The notes beneath the pieces were generated by a model. The model made no database searches and was not told where the DNA came from. It saw only the letters and a list, made by a program, of their open reading frames with translations. Position numbers and translations under genes: made by a program. Shown piece by piece: positions 42,243 through 49,660 of a stretch of DNA of 64,000 nucleotides. Within the stretch, counting starts at the first letter, position 1, and the number at the start of each line of letters is the position of its first letter. This stretch comes from Pseudomonas fluorescens (GTDB lineage Bacteria > Pseudomonadota > Gammaproteobacteria > Pseudomonadales > Pseudomonadaceae). The stretch lies in the NCBI RefSeq assembly GCF_005938625.1, contig NZ_VCNJ01000013.1, positions 141,724-205,723 on the forward strand. The letters run 5' to 3'.

Positions 42243-43562
42243 ATGTTGAACAAGCGAATCAGTCTGATCGCATTGGGGATGTTGAGCGCTACTCAGGCCA
42301 TGGCTAACGACCAGGCCGAGTCCAAGGGTTTTGTCGAAGACAGCAGCCTCAAAGTGCTGCTGCGCAATGCTTACATCAATCGTGATTACAAAGATGGTCG
42401 TCCGGACAAAGCCGAGTGGGGCCAAGCGGCCATCGGTACGTTCTCGTCCGGTTTCACCCAAGGCACCGTGGGTGTCGGTGTCGACGCTTTCGGTCTGTAC
42501 GCCCTGCGTCTGGACGGTGGTGAAGGTCGCACCGGCGCGCAAGGTATCGACTTTTTCAAGCAAGCTGATCACGCGCCTGGCGGCAGTGATAAAGCGGCCA
42601 ATGATCTGTCCAAGGGCGGTGCAGCCGTCAAATTCCGTATTTCCAATACGGTGCTGACCTACGGCGACCAGATGCCGGCCTTGCCGGTACTGAACTACGA
42701 CAACTCGCGTCTGCTGCCGGAAAGCTACACCGGTACGTTGATCACTTCCAAAGAGATCAAAGGTCTGGAGCTGAACGCCGGTCGTTTCACCGCCGAATCG
42801 CGCAAGAGCGCTGAAGGCCGTGACAGCGGTGGTCTGAAGTCGATCAACGTATTGGGCGGTAGCTACCAGTTCACCGAGAACTTCAAAGGCGCGTTGTACG
42901 CTTCCGACGTCGAAGACGTATTGAAGAAACAATACGTGAATGCCAACTACGTGCTGCCGTTCAACAAGGATCAGTCGCTGACCCTGGACTTCAACGGCTA
43001 CCGCACCAAGCTGGATAGCTCGTACGTTCGCGAAAACACCGTTCCGGGCGAGAGCATCGTGACCGGTCGCGACAACAAGATCTGGAGCCTGGCTGCAACG
43101 TTCGCCACTGGCCCACACTCGTTCACCGTGGCGCACCAACGCTCCACCGGCGACAGCAACCTGGGCTACGCCTACGGCGGCTACCAGAAAGAACAGGGTC
43201 GTGTCGGCGACGGCGGCAACACAATCTACCTGGCCAACTCCTACTGGTCCGACTTCAACGCTGAAGACGAACGCAGCTGGCAGTTGGGCTACGGTCTGGA
43301 TTTCGGCGCCTTTGGCGTACCGGGTCTGAGCTACAACTTCGCTTACGTGCGTGGCGACAACATCACCACCTCCACCAGCGAAGGCGGCACCGAGCGCGAG
43401 ATCTTCAACCAGTTCAAATACGTCGTGCAGTCTGGCCCGGCCAAAGACCTCAGCGTGAAACTGCGTAGCTCGATCCTGCGTGTTTCGCAGAAATCCAGCG
43501 AATACAACGTCAGCGGTAACGAACTGCGTGTATTCGTGGATTACCCGATCAACATCTTCTGA
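42243..43562 (+). CDS. OprD-family outer-membrane porin
   Basis: 439 residues from ATG 42243, with AAGGA upstream. Signal peptide to about residue 21 (ALGMLSATQAMA-ND). OprD-type pattern throughout: SLKVLLRNAYINRDYKDG near the N-terminus, WGQAAIGTFSSGFTQGTVGVG, and a C-terminal strand ending NIF. These 18-strand porins admit amino acids, peptides or aromatic acids. Substrate not assignable; it is nearest in pattern to the OprE/OprQ-like members. Regulated probably through the leader described above. A strong terminator follows. Confidence 0.92.
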   Translation: MLNKRISLIALGMLSATQAMANDQAESKGFVEDSSLKVLLRNAYINRDYKDGRPDKAEWGQAAIGTFSSGFTQGTVGVGVDAFGLYALRLDGGEGRTGAQGIDFFKQADHAPGGSDKAANDLSKGGAAVKFRISNTVLTYGDQMPALPVLNYDNSRLLPESYTGTLITSKEIKGLELNAGRFTAESRKSAEGRDSGGLKSINVLGGSYQFTENFKGALYASDVEDVLKKQYVNANYVLPFNKDQSLTLDFNGYRTKLDSSYVRENTVPGESIVTGRDNKIWSLAATFATGPHSFTVAHQRSTGDSNLGYAYGGYQKEQGRVGDGGNTIYLANSYWSDFNAEDERSWQLGYGLDFGAFGVPGLSYNFAYVRGDNITTSTSEGGTEREIFNQFKYVVQSGPAKDLSVKLRSSILRVSQKSSEYNVSGNELRVFVDYPINIF

Positions 43563-43589
43563 TGCCTGATCAAGTGTAAGAAACATGAG

Positions 43590-43619
43590 AAAAACCCCGA
43601 CCGGTTCGGGGTTTTTTTT
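43590..43619 (+). terminator. Rho-independent terminator of the porin gene
   Basis: AAACCCCGA, CCGGT turn, TCGGGGTTTTTTTT. Confidence 0.95.
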
Positions 43620-43743
43620 CGACGGTTTTTCGACTAAAACCGGAAAAAACCCGTGTTTTTGTCATGTAAAAGTTGTTTTCAAGTGGCTGCAAACGCCGTT
43701 TCAAACAGGGCTTTAAATGCCTGAAATTCTTTCTCATGGACGC

Positions 43744-43790
43744 AAATTCTCCACCTAATAGATTAGGCCGCTCAACGCAGCGGAGAATTT
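43744..43790 (+). promoter_or_regulatory. Competing hairpins around the dioxygenase ribosome site
   Basis: AAATTCTCC (43744-43752) and GGAGAATTT (43782-43790) form a perfect 9-bp stem that would hide the GGAG ribosome site of the gene at 43795. Inside it CCTAAT-AG-ATTAGG (43754-43767) is a palindrome, and CCGCT (768-772)/AGCGG (779-783) is an alternative 5-bp stem that uses two of the same G residues. The two folds exclude each other, as in translational switches. Confidence 0.5.
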
Positions 43791-43794
43791 GGTA

Positions 43795-44541
43795 ATGATC
43801 GTTTTGAACAGAGAAGTGGGCGAATCGCTACGGCGCGACAAATATGTCAACGTCCAGGGTGGTGACTTCAATCTCTACGGTCATTTTGCCGACTTCGTCA
43901 GACTGACCAAAAGTTGGGAAAACATGGAGCCTGACAGCTACTACGGTCAGGCCGAAGCCGGCATGCGTTACCGTCGTTACAGCGACTTCGAGTACAACCC
44001 CAAGACGCGCGAGCTGAAGCAACTCGAGCATCGCGCCTATGTGCAATCCAAGGAAAACAACGCCTATGTCGGCGGCCTGGTGCGGCACTTCCAGGACTTC
44101 TCCGATGAAGTGATTACTTCGCCGGTGATGCGCAGCCTGATCGACACCGATTTCGAAGTGTACAAAAGCGTGCTGCCGGAAGAGCTGCACGATGAAATCT
44201 GGCAATGCCAAATTCATCAGATCCGTATCGAGATCAAACCCGGCAAACAACTGGAAATCACCCCTGAAGGCATTCACTGCGACGGCTATCCATTCAGCGG
44301 TGTGCACTTCTGGGGCCGCAACAATGTCGAGGGCGCGGAGAGTCGCCTGTACGACATCCACGAGCATCAATTGGCGTCGACCACCTACCAGGAAATTCTC
44401 GACACCACTTACTTCCTAGACCGCGACATGCGCCACTACGTGACACCAGCGCGCAACAATCACACCCATGCCATGGCGTATCGGCAGATTCTGGCGATTT
44501 CCTTCTCGCGGCCCGGGACCGCTTTCGACATTGTTCGCTAA
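43795..44541 (+). CDS. 2-oxoglutarate/Fe(II) dioxygenase, amino-acid hydroxylase type
   Basis: 248 residues from ATG 43795 (GGAG 9 bp upstream). It fits the 2OG-Fe dioxygenase family typified by Bacillus L-isoleucine 4-hydroxylase: HxD iron ligands His161-Cys-Asp163 (EGIHCDGYPFSG), a distal His223 or His225 in NNHTHAMAYR and a following Arg for 2-oxoglutarate. No signal peptide. Family members hydroxylate free aliphatic amino acids such as Ile, Leu or Met. Next genes are a GNAT and AzlCD, on the same strand and overlapping, so the product probably hydroxylates an amino acid that is then handled by them. Confidence 0.82.
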   Translation: MIVLNREVGESLRRDKYVNVQGGDFNLYGHFADFVRLTKSWENMEPDSYYGQAEAGMRYRRYSDFEYNPKTRELKQLEHRAYVQSKENNAYVGGLVRHFQDFSDEVITSPVMRSLIDTDFEVYKSVLPEELHDEIWQCQIHQIRIEIKPGKQLEITPEGIHCDGYPFSGVHFWGRNNVEGAESRLYDIHEHQLASTTYQEILDTTYFLDRDMRHYVTPARNNHTHAMAYRQILAISFSRPGTAFDIVR

Positions 44542-44998
44542 TCAGATCACCCCAATCGACGGCGTCGAGTGCTCGACGCCGGTGGTGCTGCGACGCGCCA
44601 CGGCCAAGGATGCGCAGCGCATGGAGCGCTTCTTCCGCCAGTTCGACGAAGTGTCCTTCTGCGAATGGCAGGACGCCAAGTGCCTGCGCGGCGTGCTGAT
44701 CCAGAAAACCACCACGGCCTATCTCGCCTTCGACGTCGCTGGCGAAATCGTCGGCGCTGTGCTCGGCGGTATGCTCGGCAGTCGCGGCACTATCAACCAT
44801 TTGGCCGTGAGCCCGCGCTATCGCAGCCAGGGTGTCGGTCAACGGCTGGTTGAAGCGGCGTCGTCCGACATGAAACGGGTCGGGGTGTTACGGATGTTTC
44901 TGTTCGTCGACGATGCTAACCTCGCGGGCAAGCGTTTTTGGACTGCCCAGGGTTTTTGCGAGCCCCATGGCGAACGGACATTTGAGAGGGATCTATGA
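44531..44998 (+). CDS. GNAT-family N-acetyltransferase
   Basis: 155 residues if it starts at TTG 44531, just before the dioxygenase stop; the open frame extends to 44468 and the true start is unsure. Acetyl-CoA binding motif A is INHLAVSPRYRSQGVGQRLV (the R/Q-x-x-G-x-G/A pattern SQGVGQR). N-terminal VVLRRATAKDAQRMERFF is the usual first strand and helix. Its stop overlaps the azlC ATG (ATGA). Probably acetylates the hydroxylated amino acid or a related amine; not proven. Confidence 0.8.
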   Translation: MFANQITPIDGVECSTPVVLRRATAKDAQRMERFFRQFDEVSFCEWQDAKCLRGVLIQKTTTAYLAFDVAGEIVGAVLGGMLGSRGTINHLAVSPRYRSQGVGQRLVEAASSDMKRVGVLRMFLFVDDANLAGKRFWTAQGFCEPHGERTFERDL

Positions 44999-45711
44999 AT
45001 GAAACGTCCGGCAGTGCGCCGTTGATGGTCAACCATCAACCGTCGCGCACGTTTGCCGAAGCCAGTCCGGTGGTCGCTGGTTACTTCACGGTGTCATTCG
45101 TGTTCGGCCTGATGGCCGTCAACGCCGGCCTGCCGATGTGGCTGCCGGTGGCGATGTGCTTGTTCGTGTATGCCGGCGCTTCGCAATTCGCCGCGCTGGC
45201 GCTGATTTCCAGCGGCGCCTCGCTGACCACCATTGTGCTGACCACGTTCCTGATCAACGCGCGGCATATGCTGATGTCGGTGTACATGGCCAAGGCCCTG
45301 CGCGCACTCGGCTTGAGCCGCATGGAGCGCTGGGCTTACGCCGGTGGCCTGACGGATGAATCCTTTGCGTTCCACAGCGTCAAACTCGGCACGGGTGCGC
45401 CGGTCAACGTGCGCTATCTGATCGGCTTCAACCTGTTCTGCCACACCTCATGGGTACTCGGCGGTTTGCTCGGCGCGGTCTGCGCGCAGTACGCGGCGCA
45501 CCTGATCAAATATCAACTCGATTACGCTCTGACGGCGATGATGCTCTACGTGCTGGTGTCGCTGTGCAACACGCGCAACAAACTCATCGCCGCCGCCGCT
45601 GCCGTGGTGTGCATGAGCGCGCTGAGCCTCGTCGGTAGTTCGCCGTTCAATGTGTTTATCGCCACGTTTGTGGGCTGCGGAGTGGGTGTATGCCTGACCA
45701 AACGTTCCTGA
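44995..45711 (+). CDS. azlC: AzlC branched-chain amino-acid exporter, large subunit
   Basis: 238 residues with about seven to eight hydrophobic segments. Family pattern: PVVAGYFTVSFVFGLMAVNAG (quoted in two parts: PVVAGYFTVSFVFGLM and AVNAG), VYAGASQFAALALI and INARHMLMSVYMAKALR. With AzlD it forms a membrane exporter for branched-chain or related amino acids. ATGA overlap with the GNAT and a 22-bp overlap with azlD show a single transcription unit. Confidence 0.92.
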   Translation: MNETSGSAPLMVNHQPSRTFAEASPVVAGYFTVSFVFGLMAVNAGLPMWLPVAMCLFVYAGASQFAALALISSGASLTTIVLTTFLINARHMLMSVYMAKALRALGLSRMERWAYAGGLTDESFAFHSVKLGTGAPVNVRYLIGFNLFCHTSWVLGGLLGAVCAQYAAHLIKYQLDYALTAMMLYVLVSLCNTRNKLIAAAAAVVCMSALSLVGSSPFNVFIATFVGCGVGVCLTKRS

Positions 45712-46007
45712 TTCTGGTCGTCGCGCTGATGATGGCTGTGACCTTTCTGCCACGCGCGCTGCCACTGCAAGTCAATACCGAGCACTGGCCGCCGTTTGTT
45801 GCGCGGGCGCTGGAATACTTGCCGGTGGCGATCGTCGCTGCGATCAGCCTGACACCCTTGTTGATCAAGGATCAGCACATACAGCTCGATCGCCCGGAAT
45901 TCTATGCCGCAATTCCGACGTTGTTATGTGCGTATTTCAGCAAAAACCTCTTTCTCAGTGTGGCGGTTGGGACGGCCGCGTACATTGCGCTCGGCTCGTT
46001 CATGTAG
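45690..46007 (+). CDS. azlD: AzlD branched-chain amino-acid exporter, small subunit
   Basis: 105 residues, three to four hydrophobic segments (FLILVVALMMAVTFLPRALP, PVAIVAAISLTPLLI). Standard partner of AzlC. Its 3' end runs 84 bp into the convergent LysR gene at 45924, so the two messages would be antisense to each other there. Confidence 0.9.
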   Translation: MPDQTFLILVVALMMAVTFLPRALPLQVNTEHWPPFVARALEYLPVAIVAAISLTPLLIKDQHIQLDRPEFYAAIPTLLCAYFSKNLFLSVAVGTAAYIALGSFM

Positions 46008-46850
46008 CGGCAGATCGACAACGTCGCTCAACGCCTGGTTCGACAACTCCGGATTATTCACCGCCAGGCGCACTTCGAGGAAATCCTCGAAACCGGGGAA
46101 AATCGTCAGGCCGTTCTTCTGCGCGGCCTCACGCGAAACCATGCCGACCGCGTCCATCTGTGTGATCAGCGACAGCGTCAACGTTTCACTGCACGAATAG
46201 ACCATGCGCTGGCCGTTCTCGTGATTGCCCAGCCCGGCGTCGAGAAAACGCAAGAAACTGTGGGAATACGGACAATCTTCCGCAGGACGCACCTGAAACT
46301 TGTTGCCCAGCAACGTCAGCGGATCGTTCTCCTGCCCGCAATGCGCACCGACGACTTGTACCTGCACATCCGGCAAGACAATGCTCGGCAAACCCGGCCG
46401 TTGCGGACCGATCAGCACCGCGAGATCGAAGTCTTCATTCTTCAGCTTGCTGAGATTTTCCATCGACTCGGCGTAACTGAATTCCATCTGATAATCGGGA
46501 AACACCTCGATCAGGCGTCCGATCATTCGCCGGTTGAAGTCGGCGGACAAAGTGTTGTTCAACGCAACCTTCAACGTGCGCTGGCCCGGCACTTTCAATG
46601 CCTCGACTTTCTCTTCCATCTGTCGCGTGGCAATCAGCACTTTGTCCATATACGGCGTCAGCTCAGTGCCTTGCGGCGTTAGCGTCAGCCCTTTGTTGGA
46701 ACGTCGAAACAAGCGGAAACCGAACTGTTCTTCGACCTTGTTCAACTGCGCGGCCAACGCCTGCACAGTCAGGCACGAATGCTCGGCTGCGGCCGACAAC
46801 GAGCCGGTCTGCACGATGCGCATGAGGTTGCGTAAGGTTCTGCTATCCAT
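45924..46850 (-). CDS. LysR-family transcriptional regulator
   Basis: 308 residues. Winged helix at 1-60: LRNLMRIVQTGSLSAAAEHS with TVQALAAQLNKVEEQFG. The C-terminal effector domain is typical of LysR regulators that respond to organic and amino acids. GAGGGC lies before ATG 46850. It converges on azlD with tail-to-tail overlap, so it is a candidate regulator of the dioxygenase-azlCD operon or of genes elsewhere. Confidence 0.88.
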   Translation of the reverse strand: MDSRTLRNLMRIVQTGSLSAAAEHSCLTVQALAAQLNKVEEQFGFRLFRRSNKGLTLTPQGTELTPYMDKVLIATRQMEEKVEALKVPGQRTLKVALNNTLSADFNRRMIGRLIEVFPDYQMEFSYAESMENLSKLKNEDFDLAVLIGPQRPGLPSIVLPDVQVQVVGAHCGQENDPLTLLGNKFQVRPAEDCPYSHSFLRFLDAGLGNHENGQRMVYSCSETLTLSLITQMDAVGMVSREAAQKNGLTIFPGFEDFLEVRLAVNNPELSNQALSDVVDLPLHERAERNVRGRPNRHTEKEVFAEIRT

Positions 46851-47183
46851 GGGTAATGCCCTCTGAAGTGGGCTGGGTATTGTTGTTTACGAGACTGCCG
46901 GTCAGGCGCCATATGCTGGCTATATTCCTGTACCTGAGCATAGTTGTCGCGGGTTTAGTAGCGAATTGATGCCCCCGCCGATGGCTGGAGGCTGACACAG
47001 GATCGGGGTTTTTGGTGACGTGGGGGTGATGGGGGTCAAAAAAAGTGCGTGGTTTTGGTGCGTGAGATGGGTTTTCGTCGCCGATATCTAACGGAATTAT
47101 TATTCGCTTATGTATTAAAAAGTAATTTGTGTCCGTATCTGTACTACGCTGATATTCAGGTACCTAATCAAGGAGGCGGCCAC
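46851..47183. promoter_or_regulatory. Promoter region between the LysR and xre genes
   Basis: About 330 bp without a supported gene, ending A/T-rich (47,090-47,150) before the strong AAGGAGG of the xre gene. I see no certain -10/-35 pair. Nothing else recognisable. Confidence 0.35.
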
Positions 47184-47591
47184 ATGCCCACCTCATCGCA
47201 GGCCATAAACCCTCGTGAACAACTCGACGCCCCCGAAGCCGGCCGCGTTGCGCTGAAGTTCTTCTTCAACCTTATGGAGCGTTGGGGCTGCAGCGCAGAG
47301 CAGCAACGCACATTGCTGGGCGGTGTCGGTAACACCACGTTCTATAAATACAAACACCTGCCGAACATACGTCTGCCTAACGATACCCTTGAGCGCATCT
47401 CTTATCTGATGGGCATTCACAAGGCGTTGAGCATCATCTTCAGCAACAGCCGCGAGCGCGCTTACACGTGGGTCAGCAGCCCTAACACGGCGGCGCCGTT
47501 CAATGGGCAAACGGCGCTGGATTACATGCTGGCCGGACGCGTGGTCGACATCGCCGATGTGCGTCGCTATCTCGATGGGGTACGCGGTTGA
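47184..47591 (+). CDS. Xre/MbcA/ParS-type antitoxin
   Basis: 135 residues from ATG 47184, with AAGGAGG upstream; the frame extends further 5' but lacks a ribosome site. Residues 30-80 resemble the Xre DNA-binding half (LNGGVGNTTFYKYKHLP type: LLGGVGNTTFYKYKHL), and 80-135 the MbcA/ParS toxin-binding domain (TALDYMLAGRVVDIADVRRY). It binds the RES toxin made by the next gene. Stop overlaps the toxin TTG start (TTGA). Confidence 0.88.
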   Translation: MPTSSQAINPREQLDAPEAGRVALKFFFNLMERWGCSAEQQRTLLGGVGNTTFYKYKHLPNIRLPNDTLERISYLMGIHKALSIIFSNSRERAYTWVSSPNTAAPFNGQTALDYMLAGRVVDIADVRRYLDGVRG

Positions 47592-48268
47592 AGGCGCCCG
47601 ATTTGGTTGATGTGGCGTGGACGCGAGCCTACCGGATCGTCAACAGCAGCTTCCCGCCGATTGCGCTGTTCGAAGATGTGCTCGATCCCGAAGACCTGGA
47701 AGTTGCCTACGCGATTGAAGCGCTGACCAATGATCGGCTGATCGAACAGGCCGGGGTTCTCGCCCGAGTGCGTCCCGAGGATCGACTCTCTGGCCCCGGC
47801 TCGACTCCGGTGATGGCTGCGTTCACCCACATCGGCAAACGCAGTCGATTCTGCGACGGCACCTTCGGCGTTTACTACGCTGCGAGCAGTCAGGCAGCAG
47901 CCATCGCCGAGACCTGTTATCACCAGGAACGATTTCTTGCGGCGACTCAGGAAGCGGATATTGAGTTGACCATGCGGACTTACGTTAATCGGGTGGTTAA
48001 ACCGCTGCACGATATCCGCCACGATCACCCCGAGTTGCACAATCCGGATCCGGAAGTTTACGGGCCGTCTCAGGCTTTCGCCCGGCAACTGCGCGAAACC
48101 GAGTCGTGGGGACTGCTCTACAACAGCGTCCGTCTGCCGGGCCATGAATGCGTCGCCGCATTTCGACCTCCAGCGGTATCGATTCCGAAGCAGGGCAAGC
48201 ATTTGCGCTATGTGTGGAGTGCGAGTCAGCAGAAGATTTCGTTTGTGCTTGAGATCAGTCAGGTCTGA
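47588..48268 (+). CDS. RES-domain NAD+-degrading toxin
   Basis: 226 residues, starting at TTG 47588 within the antitoxin stop. RES features: an N-terminal TRAYRIVN (Arg), CDGTFGVYYAASSQAAAIAETCYH with Tyr and Glu108, and a late Ser in LLYNSVRLPG. RES toxins of RES-Xre modules deplete NAD+ and stop growth. The pair is antitoxin first, the common order in Pseudomonas. A weak TTG start would keep the toxin low relative to the antitoxin. Confidence 0.9.
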   Translation: MKAPDLVDVAWTRAYRIVNSSFPPIALFEDVLDPEDLEVAYAIEALTNDRLIEQAGVLARVRPEDRLSGPGSTPVMAAFTHIGKRSRFCDGTFGVYYAASSQAAAIAETCYHQERFLAATQEADIELTMRTYVNRVVKPLHDIRHDHPELHNPDPEVYGPSQAFARQLRETESWGLLYNSVRLPGHECVAAFRPPAVSIPKQGKHLRYVWSASQQKISFVLEISQV

Positions 48269-48274
48269 AACGCA

Positions 48275-48297
48275 AAAGCCCTCGCATCGGCGAGGGC
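48275..48297 (-). terminator. Hairpin between convergent RES and DUF3077 genes
   Basis: GCCCTCGC-ATCG-GCGAGGGC with a T-run on the minus-strand side (GCTTTTGC), so it is better as terminator of the minus-strand gene. Confidence 0.7.
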
Positions 48298-48310
48298 CTG
48301 ACACCGGCGT

Positions 48311-48592
48311 TTACATCAACGGCTTGTCCGGCGGCGCATCCATCACTTTCACTACATCATCGATCAACGCCTTGCTTAACTCCTGCAAATACTGCGAGGC
48401 ATAAGCGTGAAGGTCAGGATCGCGCGCGACTGAAGAGTCCGCAGTGAGTAGTCGAGAGATGTGAAGCAAGTGTGAGGCGTGGGAAAGGGCGGCGATTACC
48501 GGTACACCACGGTTGGTGCGGAACATCGCTTGATTGGATTGAAAGGAAAAGTGGGTGAGGCCGAGGGTTTTGAGATTCTGAGAGTTGGTCAT
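48311..48592 (-). CDS. DUF3077-family small protein
   Basis: 93 residues, unknown function. The FRTNRGVPVIAALSHASHLL stretch is the DUF3077 signature, followed by helices. GGAAGG lies 9 bp before the ATG. Its leader holds the second copy of the structured RNA. Beside a toxin-antitoxin pair, but not obviously part of it. No signal peptide. Confidence 0.75.
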   Translation of the reverse strand: MTNSQNLKTLGLTHFSFQSNQAMFRTNRGVPVIAALSHASHLLHISRLLTADSSVARDPDLHAYASQYLQELSKALIDDVVKVMDAPPDKPLM

Positions 48593-48684
48593 TTCGCTTC
48601 ACCTTCCGTTCGAGATGGACGGGCGTGAAGTGACCGGTGTGCTGACGGATCAATGGCTTTCATTTGTTAACTCCCTGTATCAAA

Positions 48685-48903
48685 TGAGAGCTGCCAATTC
48701 GTTATCAGACGAATGGGTGGCAGCTATGCGCGGGCTGATAAACCGGAGATACAGGAACCCGGCAGACCCGAAGGTCTCCCACGCACAGCCGCCATTGCAC
48801 GGTAGTGCAGACACAAAAAATGCGCCGGCAAACGTGAATTGGGGCGCTGGTGCGCCTGTATCTTACCCGGGTTATCAGGCCCGGTCGCTGAATTGGCAGC
48901 GAC
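48685..48903 (-). ncRNA. Structured leader RNA upstream of a DUF3077 gene (copy B)
   Basis: Counterpart of the element at 13,743-13,962. Outer helix 731-741 with 872-883 (CGGGCTGATAA with TTATCAG-g-CCCG, the same bulged G), inner helix 748-755 with 855-862 (GATACAGG/CCTGTATC), a CGAA-capped hairpin AGACC/GGTCT, and GTCGCTG-AATTGG-CAGCGAC at 884-903 (offsets from 48,000). Most paired bases differ from copy A yet pairing is kept. An extra hairpin AGCTGCCA/TGGCAGCT lies at 689-725. The region 48,904-49,066 holds nothing I can assign. Confidence 0.7.
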
Positions 48904-49066
48904 GGGTTTGACGGTAGCTTGGGGAGTAGCAGGCGCGCAATTGTGGCCAGTAGTGGCTTTGCTTGGCTTCTCGTTACAGCAGATTTCTCAGGATTTCGCG
49001 GCATGTGTTTTGTCGGTTACGACTTGTCCTTAACCTTTTCTAAGCAACAAAACGAGGAGATCAGCG

Positions 49067-49252
49067 ATGGTCGTTGAATTGGAGCAATTCCAGCAGGACT
49101 TACTGGAGTCTGTACGTCAGATGAAGGCCGGTGAGGCCGCTCGCGTAACGCAGATGCTGCCCTCTGCGGCGCAGAAACAAAGCGTCGAGGCTTCAAGCAC
49201 TCTTGGACTGGGAAACCGCGTTGCCATTGACTCCGCCGGTTCAGTGAGCTGA
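49067..49252 (+). pseudogene. Decayed XRE/HigA-type antitoxin gene
   Basis: The frame codes 61 residues with AGGAG upstream. The first 30 (FQQDLLESVRQMKAGEAARV) match the N-terminus of NadS/HigA-like antitoxins. The helix-turn-helix middle is missing. In another frame the end reads LLDWETALPLTPPVQ, the usual C-terminal TLQDWE region. So a deletion and frameshift removed the DNA-binding part. No toxin gene is left upstream. Just outside the prophage junction. Confidence 0.6.
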
Positions 49253-49503
49253 GAAACACCGCTCATGCAATTACGCTTTTTTATGGGCACACCATAATTA
49301 TTGCCAGTTCATAATTTGGCATAAAAGCGGAAATTCGGGCGTTTTGGGCAAAAGCCGTGTGTTGTGGGAGAAGGGCGTCTGGCGATTAGATCGACGTGTG
49401 GGGAGGAGGGGCGCTATTTCTACTGAAGCAGAAACGCTGCCAAAAATATAAACACCCCAGAAACAACAAAGCCCCTGCATTTCTGCAGGGGCTTTGTTTT
49501 GTA
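49253..49503. other. Intergenic region with terminator before the prophage
   Basis: About 250 bp with no gene. A bidirectional hairpin AAGCCCCTGCA-TTTC-TGCAGGGGCTTTG (about 49,469-49,495) with T4 follows; in the ancestral chromosome it would lie just after the tRNA-Thr gene on one strand. Nothing else seen. Together with 49,553-49,660 this makes the non-coding junction. Confidence 0.5.
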
Positions 49504-49549
49504 TGGTGCCGGCACCAGGAGTCGAACCCGGGACCTACTGATTACAAGG
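49504..49549 (-). other. Prophage attachment site: 3' half of tRNA-Thr(UGU)
   Basis: On the minus strand the sequence reads from the anticodon loop CTTGTAA through the T arm (CCGGG-TTCGACT-CCTGG) to TGCCGGCACCA. It lacks the 5' half: upstream of the loop the bases (CTTC) do not pair with TCAGT. This is the duplicated core left by integration into a tRNA-Thr gene; the complete gene should be at the other end of the prophage, outside the window. Confidence 0.88.
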
Positions 49550-49660
49550 AAGGTGCTTTAAACATAAAAATCAATGAGTTACGTGATTCCTTGTTACGTG
49601 CAGATACGCCAAAACCCGCATGTTTCGCGGGCTTCGGTACGTTTGTTACGTGGGGTTTGC

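Noticed and set aside
48585..48911. 108-codon plus-strand frame
   Set aside because: Lies over the structured RNA, has a poor start and no recognisable domain; structure explains the conservation better.
49504..49580. A complete tRNA-Thr gene
   Set aside because: Only the 3' half matches; the bases before the anticodon loop do not form the stems of a tRNA.
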